Positions 44,891 through 55,323 are shown, counted from the stretch's first letter. The stretch is 64,000 nt of DNA from Flavobacterium sp. 5 (GCF_002813295.1 NZ_PHUE01000001.1:2728001-2792000), one strand, 5' to 3'. Notes: a model not told the origin generated them from the letters alone. A program made the numbers and translations.

Positions 44891-45004
44891 TGCGTGAGGG
44901 ATAGCAGTGGAAAGCCCACAGACCAATGGAGTGATAACGGAATTGGTCGAGGACTTGTAGCGAATAGCCCGACCCGACTTTTTTTTGGAGGGTCACGCCC
45001 AAAA
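44891..45004 (-). repeat. Dispersed intergenic repeat, long form, copy 4
   Basis: On the minus strand: TTTGGGCGTGACCC, GGGTCGGGCTATTCGCTACA, AGTCCTCG, a GACCAAT/ATTGGTC hairpin, then GCTATCCCTCACGCA. It shares all its border words with 62421-62538 and the core GGCTATTCGCTA with 2163-2224. Confidence 0.7.
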
Positions 45005-45090
45005 GATTTAAAAACAGCTTTGTAAAGAGCAAATAATATAAAATAACTCAGAACCTAAGCAACATAGGAACTCAGTAACTTAAGAAAAAA

Positions 45091-47772
45091 ATGGCAGAAG
45101 TAGAAGCAAGAAGAAATTTAGTTTTATCAGGATTAGAACCGTTAATTATTACTCCAGAAAGCGTTTTTGTAAACGTTGGGGAACGTACCAATGTAACAGG
45201 ATCTAGAAAATTTCTTCGATTAATTAAAGAAGAGAAATACGATGAAGCGCTTAGTATTGCGAAGGAGCAAGTAGAAGGTGGGGCGCAAATCATCGATATT
45301 AATATGGATGAGGGAATGCTTGATGGCGAATATGCGATGGTGAAATTCCTGAACTTAATTGCTGCCGAACCAGATATCGCTCGTGTGCCAATTATGATTG
45401 ACAGCTCGAAATGGCATATTATTGAAGCGGGATTGAAAGTCGTTCAAGGGAAATCGGTAGTAAACTCGATTTCGTTGAAAGAGGGTGAAGAAGCTTTTAT
45501 TCACCACGCTCAATTGATTAAACGTTACGGTGCTGCGGCAATTGTAATGGCTTTTGACGAAGTTGGTCAGGCGGATAATTACGATCGTAGAGTAGAAATT
45601 TGCCAGCGTTCGTATGATGTTTTGGTGAACAAAGTTGGGTTTCCACCGCAGGATATTATTTTCGATTTGAACATTTTTCCAGTCGCAACAGGAATGGAAG
45701 AACATCGTTTGAACGCTTTGGATTTCTTTAGAGGAACTAAATGGGTTCGTGATAATTTACCACACGCACATATTAGTGGAGGAGTGAGTAATGTGTCGTT
45801 TTCGTTTAGAGGAAATGATACGGTGAGAGAAGCGATGCACTCGGTTTTCTTATACCACGCGATTAAGAATGGAATGACAATGGGAATTGTAAACCCAGAA
45901 ATGTTGACGATTTATGATGAAATTCCGAAAGATTTATTAGAACACGTCGAAGACGTAATTTTAGATAGAAGAGATGATGCGACTGAGCGTTTGTTGGACT
46001 TTGCTGAGAATGTAAAAGGTGATGTAAAGAGCAACGAAAAAGCGGTGCAAGAATGGCGTTCGGGAACGGTGCAGGAAAGAATTACACATTCGCTTGTAAA
46101 AGGAGTGGACCAATTTATAGAAGAAGATGTTGAGGAAGCTCGTTTGGCGGCAACAAAACCAATCGAAGTAATCGAAATCAACTTAATGACGGGGATGAAT
46201 GTGGTTGGAGATTTGTTCGGAAGCGGAAAAATGTTTTTGCCACAGGTGGTAAAATCGGCTCGTGTGATGAAAAAAGCCGTGGCTTATTTGCTGCCTTTTA
46301 TTGAAGCTTCTAAGCAAGCGGGAGATAAACAAGGAAACGGAAAAATATTGATGGCAACCGTAAAAGGAGATGTTCACGATATTGGAAAAAATATTGTTTC
46401 GGTTGTATTGGCGTGTAATAATTATGAGATTGTAGATTTGGGTGTTATGGTGGCTCCCGAAAAAATTATTGCAGCTGCAATCGAACACGAAGTTGATATT
46501 ATCGGATTGAGTGGTTTGATTACACCTTCATTAGATGAAATGGTTTATCTCGCTAAGGAATTGGATAAACGAGGAATGAAAATTCCAGTAATGATTGGTG
46601 GAGCAACAACTTCGCGTGCACACACTGCCGTGAAAATTGCACCACAATACAGAGAAACTGTTATCCACGTAAATGATGCTTCGAGAGCCGTAACGGTAGC
46701 TGGAAGTTTATTGAATAAGGATAAAAAAATATACGCAAGCGACATTAGAGCCGAATATGATGCGTTTAGAGAAACGTTTTTGAATCGTTCGAGAGATAAA
46801 AATTTCTTATCGATTGAAGATGCTCGTAAAAACAAATTGCAATTGGATTGGAATGAATTCACTCCAGTGAAACCAAAGGTAATTGGCGAGCAAACAATTG
46901 AAGTTGATTTGGATGTTTTGGTTCCATACATTGACTGGACGCCGTTTTTTCAAACTTGGGAATTACACGGGAAATATCCAGCTATTTTGACTGATGAGGT
47001 TGTGGGTAAAGAAGCAACTTCGCTTTTTGGAGATGCACAAGCGATGTTGAAAGTGATTTTGGATGAAAAGAAATTACAAGCCAAAGGAATCTACGGAATT
47101 TTTCCTGCCAACCAAATCAATGATGATGATATTGAATTGACAGACGAAAATGGAAAACCTTTGCAGACATTTTTGACTTTGCGTCAGCAATCGCAAAAAA
47201 CTAAAGGAGCTCCAAATATCGCTTTGGCAGATTTTATTGCGCCAAAAGATAATGGTGTAGTAGATTATATGGGAGCTTTTTGTGTAACAACTGGTTTTGG
47301 TGTTGATGAATGGGCAGCTGAATTCGAAAAAGATTTAGACGATTACAATTCGATTATGGTAAAAGCTTTGGCAGACCGTTTTGCAGAAGCTTTCGCTGAA
47401 TATTTGCATGAAAAAATCCGTAAAGAAATTTGGGGTTATGATACAGAAGAATCTTTATCAAACGCAGAATTAATCAAAGAAGATTATAAAGGAATTCGTC
47501 CAGCGCCAGGTTATCCAGCTTGTCCAGACCATTTAGAAAAACCAACGATTTGGAAATTACTAAATGTTGAAAAAGAAATAGGAGTAACCTTGACGGAGAG
47601 CATGGCAATGTGGCCTGCTTCATCAGTTTCGGGTTATTATTTTGGGAATCCAAAAAGTAGGTATTTCGGACTCGGAAAAATAAAAGAAGATCAAGTCATT
47701 GATTACGCCAAACGTAGAAGTGTTTCTACTGATGTCGCAATGAAATGGTTAAATCCAAATATAGCAGATTAA
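45091..47772 (+). CDS. metH: Methionine synthase, pterin/B12/activation subunit (split MetH, C-terminal part)
   Basis: The rest of cobalamin-dependent methionine synthase, 893 residues. The pterin-binding domain starts at [20 protein letters not shown] (about 25-44), with [11 protein letters not shown]. The B12 cap and Rossmann domains carry [14 protein letters not shown] with the cobalt-ligating His in DxHxxG (about 430) and [13 protein letters not shown]. The AdoMet reactivation domain follows from about 590 ([15 protein letters not shown]) to the [16 protein letters not shown] motif near the end. It receives homocysteine from the separate subunit at 42979 and methyl groups from MetF next door. 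Confidence 0.96.
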   Translation: MAEVEARRNLVLSGLEPLIITPESVFVNVGERTNVTGSRKFLRLIKEEKYDEALSIAKEQVEGGAQIIDINMDEGMLDGEYAMVKFLNLIAAEPDIARVPIMIDSSKWHIIEAGLKVVQGKSVVNSISLKEGEEAFIHHAQLIKRYGAAAIVMAFDEVGQADNYDRRVEICQRSYDVLVNKVGFPPQDIIFDLNIFPVATGMEEHRLNALDFFRGTKWVRDNLPHAHISGGVSNVSFSFRGNDTVREAMHSVFLYHAIKNGMTMGIVNPEMLTIYDEIPKDLLEHVEDVILDRRDDATERLLDFAENVKGDVKSNEKAVQEWRSGTVQERITHSLVKGVDQFIEEDVEEARLAATKPIEVIEINLMTGMNVVGDLFGSGKMFLPQVVKSARVMKKAVAYLLPFIEASKQAGDKQGNGKILMATVKGDVHDIGKNIVSVVLACNNYEIVDLGVMVAPEKIIAAAIEHEVDIIGLSGLITPSLDEMVYLAKELDKRGMKIPVMIGGATTSRAHTAVKIAPQYRETVIHVNDASRAVTVAGSLLNKDKKIYASDIRAEYDAFRETFLNRSRDKNFLSIEDARKNKLQLDWNEFTPVKPKVIGEQTIEVDLDVLVPYIDWTPFFQTWELHGKYPAILTDEVVGKEATSLFGDAQAMLKVILDEKKLQAKGIYGIFPANQINDDDIELTDENGKPLQTFLTLRQQSQKTKGAPNIALADFIAPKDNGVVDYMGAFCVTTGFGVDEWAAEFEKDLDDYNSIMVKALADRFAEAFAEYLHEKIRKEIWGYDTEESLSNAELIKEDYKGIRPAPGYPACPDHLEKPTIWKLLNVEKEIGVTLTESMAMWPASSVSGYYFGNPKSRYFGLGKIKEDQVIDYAKRRSVSTDVAMKWLNPNIAD

Positions 47773-47932
47773 TTTAGTCTGAAAGTCAAAAGTCGAAAGT
47801 CATAAAATGTGTGACTTTCTACCTTCGACTTTCAAATATTAAAAATAAATAGTCATAAAGTCAAAAGTTATAAAGTCTCAAAGTGTGACTTTCGACTTTC
47901 GACTTTCGACTTTCAAACTTTAAGACATATTA
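47773..47932. repeat. Word-repeat spacer between metH and metF
   Basis: Short words GTCAAAAGTCGAAAGTC on one side face GACTTTCGACTTTCGACTTTC (a fourfold GACTTTC run near 47888-47915), so the mRNA can fold into alternative hairpins. No gene. Confidence 0.65.
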
Positions 47933-48889
47933 ATGAAAGTAACAGAACATATAGAAGCAGCTAAAGAGAAAACATTATTCTCTTTTGAAATTATTCCGCC
48001 ACAAAAAGGAAAAAGCATTCAGGAATTATACGATAATATTGATCCATTAATGGAGTTCAACCCACCATTTATTGACGTGACTACTTCGCGTGAGGAGTAT
48101 ATTTATATTGATAAAGGAAATGGATTGTTGGATAAAAAGCTAACAAGAATGCGTCCTGGGACATTGGGTATTTGTGCTTCGATTAAGCATAAATACAATG
48201 TAGATACAGTACCACACTTGCTTTGCGGTGGTTTTACCAAAGAGGAAACTGAGTACATGTTGGTAGATTGTCATTACCTTGGAATCAATAATGTGATGGC
48301 ACTTCGTGGTGATGCTATGAAAGACGAACAATCTTTTGTTCCAAAACTAGGGGGTAATAATTTCGCTGTAGATTTGGTTGCTCAAATAAATCAATTAAAT
48401 TGTGGGAAGTATTTGCATGATGTAATGGATGCAGATAATAAAGCTGATTTTTGTATTGGAGTTGCGGGTTATCCCGAGAAACATTTAGAATCACCTTCTT
48501 TATTATCAGATTTAAAAAGACTAAAAGAAAAGGTAGATGCAGGTGCTGATTATGTGGTAACTCAGATGTTTTTTGATAATGCCAAATATTTTGAATTTGT
48601 AAAAAAAGCAAGAGAAATGGGAATTACCATTCCTATTATTCCAGGAATTAAACCAATTGCAGTACAAAAGCATTTGCAAATTTTACCTCAAATTTTCCGT
48701 ATCGATTTACCAGAAGATTTAATAAGTGCTGTAGATAAATGCAAAAATAATGCTGATATTCGTCAAGTAGGTATCGAATGGGCTATCCAACAATCATTAG
48801 AATTGAAAGCAGCAGGAGTTCCCGTTTTACATTATTATTCAATGGGAAAATCAGAAAATATTAGACAAATAGCTAGTCAGGTTTTTTAA
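47933..48889 (+). CDS. metF: 5,10-methylenetetrahydrofolate reductase
   Basis: Flavoprotein making 5-methyl-THF, the methyl donor for the MetH next to it. It has 318 residues, a TIM-barrel. FSFEIIPPQKGKS (16-28) holds the catalytic Glu. DVTTSREE, GDAM and VTQMFFDNAKYFEFVKKARE (about 202-221) are family landmarks. It ends in a strong terminator at 48913. The supercluster of methionine genes stops here. Confidence 0.96.
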   Translation: MKVTEHIEAAKEKTLFSFEIIPPQKGKSIQELYDNIDPLMEFNPPFIDVTTSREEYIYIDKGNGLLDKKLTRMRPGTLGICASIKHKYNVDTVPHLLCGGFTKEETEYMLVDCHYLGINNVMALRGDAMKDEQSFVPKLGGNNFAVDLVAQINQLNCGKYLHDVMDADNKADFCIGVAGYPEKHLESPSLLSDLKRLKEKVDAGADYVVTQMFFDNAKYFEFVKKAREMGITIPIIPGIKPIAVQKHLQILPQIFRIDLPEDLISAVDKCKNNADIRQVGIEWAIQQSLELKAAGVPVLHYYSMGKSENIRQIASQVF

Positions 48890-48912
48890 AAAGACAGACT
48901 GTTTTATTCCCC

Positions 48913-48943
48913 AAAAACCAGCTTTTTATAGGCTGGTTTTTTT
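48913..48943 (+). terminator. Terminator after metF
   Basis: 10-bp stem AAAAACCAGC/GCTGGTTTTT with a 9-base loop and T-run. Confidence 0.9.
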
Positions 48944-48961
48944 ATGAAAGTATATTGTTAT

Positions 48962-48994
48962 TTTGGGAGGTAGGGATTAAAATGTTTATATTTG
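48962..48994 (+). promoter_or_regulatory. Promoter of the HRCD-repeat lipoprotein
   Basis: TTTG at 48962-48965, 21-base spacer and TATATTTG at 48987-48994, 25 bases ahead of the start codon. Confidence 0.65.
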
Positions 48995-49018
48995 ATTTCA
49001 ATATCATAGTTTAGCCCA

Positions 49019-49681
49019 ATGAAATCTATTTATTATACTTTTTTAGTTGCAGCAATTACGATTACTTCGTGTAAAAATAATGAAGAGAAGGTATCAAAAG
49101 CTGATCCTAGAACAATTATACCTTTTACACAGCAAGGAGCTACAACGTTGCAAGCGCAAACTACTCAACAACCCGCGCCAGAAAAACATAATTTATTTCA
49201 CGAAAATAATGTTGTAGGCACACCATCAGTGGCAGCAGGTGTAAATCCCGCACACGGACAACCCAGTCATAGATGTGATATTCCAGTTGGAGCACCTCTG
49301 AATTCTCCAGTTAATGGAGCAAATACAACACAGCAAACCAATCAGGTTCAGATGCAGCCACAAGTGCAAACTGTAACGCAATCTGTAGCAGCAAAGACAG
49401 TAACTCCAAAAGGGATGAATCCTCCACATGGACAGCCAAATCATCGTTGTGATATTCCAGTTGGAGCACCATTAAATTCAAAACCTACAGCTACTACGGC
49501 TACAACTTCTACTGTATCTTCCGGTCAAATAAGCGAAAAAATTACGGTACCACCTGCAGTTCCAGCATTATTATCCCCAAGTTCTGCAAACACTGAAACT
49601 CCAGAAGGAATGAATCCACCACACGGACAGGCAGGACATCGCTGTGATGTTGCTGTTGGAGCACCTTTGCCAAAAAGTTAG
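49019..49681 (+). CDS. Lipoprotein with three NPxHGQPxHRCD repeats
   Basis: A 220-residue lipoprotein (lipobox ITSC, Cys18) of unknown function. Three copies of a motif of about 20 residues occur near 74-95, 131-152 and 196-217: GVNPAHGQPSHRCDIPVGAP, GMNPPHGQPNHRCDIPVGAP and GMNPPHGQAGHRCDVAVGAP. Gln/Thr/Pro/Ala-rich linkers without structure separate them. Each motif has two His and one Cys in fixed spacing (HGQxxHRCD), which suggests metal or haem binding, or covalent attachment through the Cys. It has its own promoter and terminator and no functional neighbours. Confidence 0.75.
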   Translation: MKSIYYTFLVAAITITSCKNNEEKVSKADPRTIIPFTQQGATTLQAQTTQQPAPEKHNLFHENNVVGTPSVAAGVNPAHGQPSHRCDIPVGAPLNSPVNGANTTQQTNQVQMQPQVQTVTQSVAAKTVTPKGMNPPHGQPNHRCDIPVGAPLNSKPTATTATTSTVSSGQISEKITVPPAVPALLSPSSANTETPEGMNPPHGQAGHRCDVAVGAPLPKS

Positions 49682-49763
49682 TTTTTAGGAATATGATTTA
49701 GTAGAAAAATAATTACATTTACAAATCATCTTTTATTTTTTAGAATTAAAAGACAATATTTTA

Positions 49764-49788
49764 AGAAGCCATTAATTTGGCTTTTTTT
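49764..49788 (+). terminator. Terminator after the HRCD-repeat lipoprotein
   Basis: Short stem AAGCCA/TGGCTT with seven T. It overlaps the TTG at 49787, which argues against that codon as the start of the next gene. Confidence 0.7.
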
Positions 49789-49828
49789 GTTGGACAATAA
49801 TATATGTAAATTAAAATATCTTCTATTA

Positions 49829-52087
49829 ATGAAAACGCTAACAGCAAAACAAATTTTCTATTCACTGATTTCTTTTTGGATATTTTCAAATTCTTATTGT
49901 CAAGACTCAAATAAGTTAATTGAGAAAAAAATAGATAAAATTATAAAAGGAATGAGTATTGATCAAAAAATTGGTCAAACTTGTCTAAAAGGAACTTCAA
50001 GCCGAAGCAAAGGATTGTCCGAAGAGCTTAAAAATGAAGTTAGAAAGGGGTTGGTAGGTTCTGTTTTAAATCTTACTGAACCTAGTCTTGTCCTTGAATT
50101 ACAGAAAATTGCTGTTGAAGAAAGTCCAAATCATATTCCATTATTGTTTGGAAGAGATGTCATTCACGGATATAAAACAATTTTTCCAATTCCTTTAGGA
50201 TTAGCTGCTTCTTGGGACATGGAATTAGTTGAAAAAACATCTAAAATTGCTGCAAATGAATCTTATTCAAGATGTATTAATTGGACATTTGCTCCAATGG
50301 TAGATATTGCAAGAGATGCCCGTTGGGGAAGAATAGCAGAATCTCCAGGTGAAGATCCTCTATTGGCATCCAGATTAGGAGTGGCTTATGTAAAAGGATT
50401 TCAAGGTGTGGATCCTTCCGTTCCTGGTCAGATTTTAGCATGTGTAAAACACTTTGCAGCGTATGGAGCTGCAGAAGGCGGAAGAGATTACAACACAGTA
50501 AGCATGTCTGAGTCATTACTTCGAAATGTATACCTAAAGCCTTTCGAAGCAGCAGCAAAATCGGGAGCTGCAAGTTTTATGACTTCTTTTAATGATCTTA
50601 ATGGAGTTCCTGCTTCTGGAAATACTTTTTTGCTGAAAAATATTCTAAGAGATGAATGGAAATATGATGGATTTGTGGTTAGTGACTGGAATTCTGTTAC
50701 AGAAATGATTCCACACGGATATGCATCAGATGAAAAAGATGCTGCATTTAAATCTGCTTCAGCAGGACTTGATATGGAAATGACCAGTTTGTCTTATGCC
50801 ATTCATTTAAAAAACCTCATTGCAGAGAATAAAATTTCTGAAAAACAATTGAATGAAATGGTTCGTAATATTCTTCGAATAAAATTTAGATCTGGAGTTT
50901 TTGAAAATCCGTACTTTAAAAACCGAGAAAAGTTTTCATTGTTAAATGCTGATGCCCTCAAAACAGCGAAAGATGCTGCTAGTAAAAGCTGTGTTTTATT
51001 AAAAAATGAAAATCAAATTCTTCCATTAAAATCAAATCAAAAAATAGCTGTAATAGGTCCATTGGCTGATGCTTCAAGAGAACAACTAGGAACTTGGATT
51101 TTTGACGGCAAAAAAGAAGATTCTCAAACTCCTTTGAAAGCCCTACAAAGTAGTTTTGGTGGCAATAATGTATTTTATGCTCCTGGACTTTCACACAGTC
51201 GATCACAATCTGAGGAAGGGTTTGCGGCTGCAATAAAGGAAGCTGAGAAATCAGATGTAATTTTATTCTTTGCAGGAGAAGAAGCCATTCTTTCTGGCGA
51301 AGCGCATTCACGAGCCAATATTAATTTGCCAGGTTTACAGGAAAAATTAATAGCGGAATTACAAAAAACAGGCAAGCCAATTATATTAATTGTAATGGCA
51401 GGAAGACCAATAGCTTTGGGTGCTGTTTTGCCAAAAGTAAATGCCTTGATTATGGCTTGGCATCCAGGAACGATGGCTGGTCCAGCAATTTCTGATGTGC
51501 TTCAGGGAATAGTAAATCCTTCGGGGAAATTGCCTGTGACTTGGCCAAAAGAAGTAGGCCAGATTCCTATTTATTATAATCATCCTAATACGGGAAGACC
51601 AGCGGATCCAAAAACTTTTGTAGCGATTCAGGACATTCCTGTTGAAGCATGGCAAAGTTCTTTGGGAAATAATTCTCACTATCTTGATGCGGGTTATGAG
51701 CCTCAGTTTCCTTTTGGATATGGATTGAGTTATACGAGTTTCTTATACGATAATTTAAAAATCGAAAAAAATAAACTTAAAAATAGTGAGAAGCTAACAG
51801 TTTCGGCAACTATTACAAACACAGGAAACATCACAGGAATTGAAACTGTACAACTGTATGTTCGCGATATTACTGGAAGTATTGTAAGACCAGTTAGAGA
51901 ACTTAAAGATTTTTTACAAATCGAATTAAAACCAAAAGAATCGAAAACGGTACAATTCTCAATTCCTGTTTCGGAATTAGCTTTTTATAATGATAAAATG
52001 GAATTAAAAGTAGAGCTGGGTGACTTCAAATTTTGGATTGCCTCTAATGCTGAAAATGGTTTAGAAGGGGATTTTAAGGTTGAATAA
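49829..52087 (+). CDS. bglX: GH3 beta-glucosidase
   Basis: Periplasmic glycoside hydrolase family 3 enzyme, expected to remove terminal beta-glucosyl residues. The ATG at 49829 gives a proper signal peptide (MKTLTAKQIFYSLISFWIFS, cut near CQD). The frame is open to a TTG at 49787, but that lies in the preceding terminator. From 49829 it has 752 residues: (alpha/beta)8 domain with FGRDVIHGYKTIFPIPLGLA, CVKHFAAYGAAEGGRDYNTV and nucleophile Asp near 285 in VSDWNSV, the alpha/beta sandwich (SCVLLKNENQILPLK), then the C-terminal fibronectin-III-like domain (VQLYVRDITGSIVRPVRELK). No susCD pair is adjacent, so it is not in a visible polysaccharide locus. Confidence 0.93.
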   Translation: MKTLTAKQIFYSLISFWIFSNSYCQDSNKLIEKKIDKIIKGMSIDQKIGQTCLKGTSSRSKGLSEELKNEVRKGLVGSVLNLTEPSLVLELQKIAVEESPNHIPLLFGRDVIHGYKTIFPIPLGLAASWDMELVEKTSKIAANESYSRCINWTFAPMVDIARDARWGRIAESPGEDPLLASRLGVAYVKGFQGVDPSVPGQILACVKHFAAYGAAEGGRDYNTVSMSESLLRNVYLKPFEAAAKSGAASFMTSFNDLNGVPASGNTFLLKNILRDEWKYDGFVVSDWNSVTEMIPHGYASDEKDAAFKSASAGLDMEMTSLSYAIHLKNLIAENKISEKQLNEMVRNILRIKFRSGVFENPYFKNREKFSLLNADALKTAKDAASKSCVLLKNENQILPLKSNQKIAVIGPLADASREQLGTWIFDGKKEDSQTPLKALQSSFGGNNVFYAPGLSHSRSQSEEGFAAAIKEAEKSDVILFFAGEEAILSGEAHSRANINLPGLQEKLIAELQKTGKPIILIVMAGRPIALGAVLPKVNALIMAWHPGTMAGPAISDVLQGIVNPSGKLPVTWPKEVGQIPIYYNHPNTGRPADPKTFVAIQDIPVEAWQSSLGNNSHYLDAGYEPQFPFGYGLSYTSFLYDNLKIEKNKLKNSEKLTVSATITNTGNITGIETVQLYVRDITGSIVRPVRELKDFLQIELKPKESKTVQFSIPVSELAFYNDKMELKVELGDFKFWIASNAENGLEGDFKVE

Positions 52088-52232
52088 AAAGTTATTTAAA
52101 ATAATATTTTTCATAAATGATTATTTAATAGATAAGGAGTTAATTTTCATCGATTAATAATACTGACTGGTATAAGATTTTTGAAAATCAGTTTGTTATA
52201 GGGTAGTTTTACTTAAATAAAACAACTCTATT

Positions 52233-55200
52233 TTGAATATTAAATACCTTATTACACTACTGATTAGTTTTTTTTTATTTCCACAATTGCATGCCCAGTT
52301 ATGTACAGGCAGTTTGGGTGATCCTGTTGTTAAATTAGATTTTGGTTCAGGAACATCGACACATGGTACAGCTTTAGGAACTGGAATTACGAGTTATAGT
52401 TGGACAACGGCTGATTTTCCGAGTGATGGTTCTTATACAGTTGAAAAAACCACAAATACAGCTGGAACTTGGTGGACAACTACAGATCATACTGGGGGCG
52501 GATATATGATGGTAGTGAATGCAAGTTTCTCTACCTCCGATTATTTTTATAAAAATACGGTTTCAGGTTTGTGTGCTGGTACAACCTATGAATTTGCCGC
52601 TTGGATTATGAATCTTTTAAGGAGTCAAGACAATAGCCCACCCAATATTACTTTTACAATTGAAGATACTAGCGGAACTATTTTAGGAACTTACAACACG
52701 GGTAATATCGGTTTGTCAAGCAGTGCCCTATGGAAGCAATATGGATTCTTTTTTACTACTCCGTCAGGGGTTTCAACGGTTGTAATTCGAATGCGAAATA
52801 ATAAAGCGGGAGCAGCGCCAGGGAATGACATCGCTCTTGATGATATTACCTTTCGAGCTTGTGGACCAACAGTTACTTCAGAAATTGTAAATGAGTCAGT
52901 AACTAATCTGGAAGTATGTGAAAATGAATCCAAATCAATTACACTTAGCGGAACTGTTTCATCTTCGGCTTATACAACGGTAGGCTATCAATGGCAGAAT
53001 AGTAAAGATGGGGGATTAACTTGGACAGATATTTCAGGAGAAAACAAAGCAGTTTATACTTTTGTCTCAGGTGCTTTGGGAACTTATAAATACCGATTGG
53101 CTACAGCTGATAGTTCAAATATTAGTTCGAGTAATTGTCGTGTTTTTTCTAATGAAATTACTATCAATGTAAAATCAGGACCTATATCACCAACAGTAGA
53201 AACAACACAACCCAATTGTGATGTACCTTCTGGAACCATTACAGTAACTACACCTACCGGACTTTTATATAGTGTAGATGGAGTTAATTATCAATCATCT
53301 ATGGTTTTTTCGGGCTTGGCTGGTGGCGATTACAAAGTAACTTCCAAAAGTGCGAGTTGTGTTTCAGCTCCTGTTGATGCTCATATTAATTTGACTGCGT
53401 TTTCAACTGCAACACCAACTTTTGATATTATCCAACCCGTAATTTGTAATAATCCATATGGAACGATTACTGTTACCAGTCTAGATGCCGAATATAGTTT
53501 TGATAATGGTTTAACTTGGCAAACAAGTAACACTAAAACTGGATTTACTCCTGGAGATTATTGGATTAAAACCCGTAACAGTACTTTATGTGAAACCACT
53601 CAGATTACTGCAACAATTAGTATTCCGCCAGGATATCCGCCAACACCAACGGTAACAACTATACAACCAGATTGTAGTATGTCGACTGGAACTATAACAA
53701 TTTCAGATAGTGCTGCTTCTTATAGTTTTGATGGAGGTCAAAATTGGACAACAAGTAACACTAAAACAAATCTGGTTCCAGATATTTATCAAGTTTTGAT
53801 AAAAAATGTAATTGGCTGTGTTTCGCTAGTCGCAAATGCAACCGAAATCAAAGCTTTTGTTAATACTGAACCGCTTCCTGTTGCAAATATACCACAGCTT
53901 TTTTGTGTTCAGCAAAACTCGGCTATTAACGATATTGCGATAATTGGTACAAATGTAAAATGGTACGATGCCGCTTCCAATGGAAACTTACTGCCAACTA
54001 CTACGTTATTACAATCTAAAACCTATTATGCGTCTCAAACTTTAACGACATGTGAAAGTTTGCGAACTCCAATAGTTATAAATATTCAAGATACTCAAGC
54101 TCCAACTGGTGATTCTGTACAAAATTTTTGTACTACTCAAAAAGCAACCCTTGCGAGTTTGGCAGTTACAGGAACGTCTATTATTTGGTATGATAATGCA
54201 ATAGGCGGAACTGTTTTGCCAAGTGCAACACCTCTTATAAATGGAGTAACCTACTATGCAGTTCAAACGGTAAATGGATGTGAAAGTGTGAATAGATTGG
54301 CTGTTTTGGTAACAATTGTTACTCCAAGTCTAGTTGTAAATGATATTAAAGATTTTATTTGTGATAATGCAAGCGACGGTTCAGAATTAGTAGATTTAAC
54401 GAGTTATAATTCAAAAATTGTTACTTGTGGTTCTTGTAGTTTTACCTATTTTACATCATTGTCGGGTGTAGAAAATAAAACGGCAACGGATCAAATTTCC
54501 ACACCAACTAGTTATAATTTGGTATTAGGGTCTTCAATAATTTATGTCAGAATTGATTCGAATGATAAATGTTATCAAACAGGACAATTGACTTTGATAC
54601 TTGTGAGCGAACCTGTTCTTTCTATTCCAAACAGTATTTCTCTTTGCGAAAATAAGGATGTTACTATAAGTGCAGACTCTGGTTTTGATAGTTATTTATG
54701 GTCTACTTTAGAAACTACACCTTTAATAACCGTTTCAAATGTTGGAGATTACTCAGTGACAGTAACACAAAATCATGGAAATTCTGTTTGTTCAACAACC
54801 AAGAATTTTTCAATAGTATTGTCAAATGTGGCTGTGATTTCGACCGAAACCCAAGATTGGATGGATACAGAAAATGTAATTGAAGTACATGTTTCTAGTT
54901 CAAGTATCGGAAATTACGAATATTCATTAGACGGAATTTCGTATCAAGACAGTAATACTTTTTCAGGATTATTAAGTGGAGATTATACGGTTTATGTTCG
55001 TGATAAAAATGGCTGTGGAATTGCTATTGACGAAGTTTATCTTTTGAATTATCCAAAGTTTTTTACTCCCAATGGAGATGGATATAATGATACATGGGCA
55101 GTTCGTTTTTCAGAATTAGAACCTAAGCTTATGGTTAAAATATTTGACCGATATGGGAAATTCATTAAAGAACTAAATGCTACTTCAGTTTGGGATGGTA

Positions 55201-55298
55201 CTTATAATGGACATGAATTGCCTTCGACTGATTATTGGTTTGTGGTTACGCGAGCCAATGGCAAAATATATAAAGGACACTTTGCAATGAAAAGATAA
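52233..55298 (+). CDS. Large surface protein with T9SS type B (gliding-associated) C-terminal domain
   Basis: A 1021-residue secreted protein. The TTG at 52233 is taken as start because it opens directly into a signal peptide (MNIKYLITLLISFFLFPQLH, ending HAQ). Residues 25-215 form a jelly-roll-like domain (TYEFAAWIMNLL, VVIRMRNNKAG). Next come Ig/PKD-like repeats, two of which share a QPNCDVPSGTITVT / QPDCSMSTGTITIS pattern, then two CVQQNSAINDIAI / CTTQKATLASLAV modules. The last 85 residues, from YPKFFTPNGDGYNDTW, are the CHU_C type B domain that sends proteins through the type IX system to the surface. Probable adhesin; the ligand is unknown. Confidence 0.88.
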   Translation: MNIKYLITLLISFFLFPQLHAQLCTGSLGDPVVKLDFGSGTSTHGTALGTGITSYSWTTADFPSDGSYTVEKTTNTAGTWWTTTDHTGGGYMMVVNASFSTSDYFYKNTVSGLCAGTTYEFAAWIMNLLRSQDNSPPNITFTIEDTSGTILGTYNTGNIGLSSSALWKQYGFFFTTPSGVSTVVIRMRNNKAGAAPGNDIALDDITFRACGPTVTSEIVNESVTNLEVCENESKSITLSGTVSSSAYTTVGYQWQNSKDGGLTWTDISGENKAVYTFVSGALGTYKYRLATADSSNISSSNCRVFSNEITINVKSGPISPTVETTQPNCDVPSGTITVTTPTGLLYSVDGVNYQSSMVFSGLAGGDYKVTSKSASCVSAPVDAHINLTAFSTATPTFDIIQPVICNNPYGTITVTSLDAEYSFDNGLTWQTSNTKTGFTPGDYWIKTRNSTLCETTQITATISIPPGYPPTPTVTTIQPDCSMSTGTITISDSAASYSFDGGQNWTTSNTKTNLVPDIYQVLIKNVIGCVSLVANATEIKAFVNTEPLPVANIPQLFCVQQNSAINDIAIIGTNVKWYDAASNGNLLPTTTLLQSKTYYASQTLTTCESLRTPIVINIQDTQAPTGDSVQNFCTTQKATLASLAVTGTSIIWYDNAIGGTVLPSATPLINGVTYYAVQTVNGCESVNRLAVLVTIVTPSLVVNDIKDFICDNASDGSELVDLTSYNSKIVTCGSCSFTYFTSLSGVENKTATDQISTPTSYNLVLGSSIIYVRIDSNDKCYQTGQLTLILVSEPVLSIPNSISLCENKDVTISADSGFDSYLWSTLETTPLITVSNVGDYSVTVTQNHGNSVCSTTKNFSIVLSNVAVISTETQDWMDTENVIEVHVSSSSIGNYEYSLDGISYQDSNTFSGLLSGDYTVYVRDKNGCGIAIDEVYLLNYPKFFTPNGDGYNDTWAVRFSELEPKLMVKIFDRYGKFIKELNATSVWDGTYNGHELPSTDYWFVVTRANGKIYKGHFAMKR

Positions 55299-55323
55299 TT
55301 TTATATTGTAAGTTAAGTTGGGG

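Larger units (their letters stand above)
44416..45090. other. Spacer between the metH halves
   Basis: 675 bases without a credible gene. It contains a GAGGC/GCCTC dyad near 44543, the 21-bp dyad repeat array (44563-44880), a dispersed intergenic element (44891-45004) and, just before metH part 2, words such as CTCAGAACCTAAGCAAC that are the reverse complement of words in the spacer at 42475-42500. Confidence 0.6.

Noticed and set aside
44654..44926. Minus-strand frame with heptapeptide repeats (YLNHRSTYLNYR)
   Set aside because: Open only because the DNA repeat period is 21; it runs into the dispersed element, and left-hand repeats of irregular length are not preserved in frame.
49787..49828. 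TTG start for the GH3 glucosidase
   Set aside because: The codon lies in the upstream terminator T-run; the ATG at 49829 gives a proper signal peptide.
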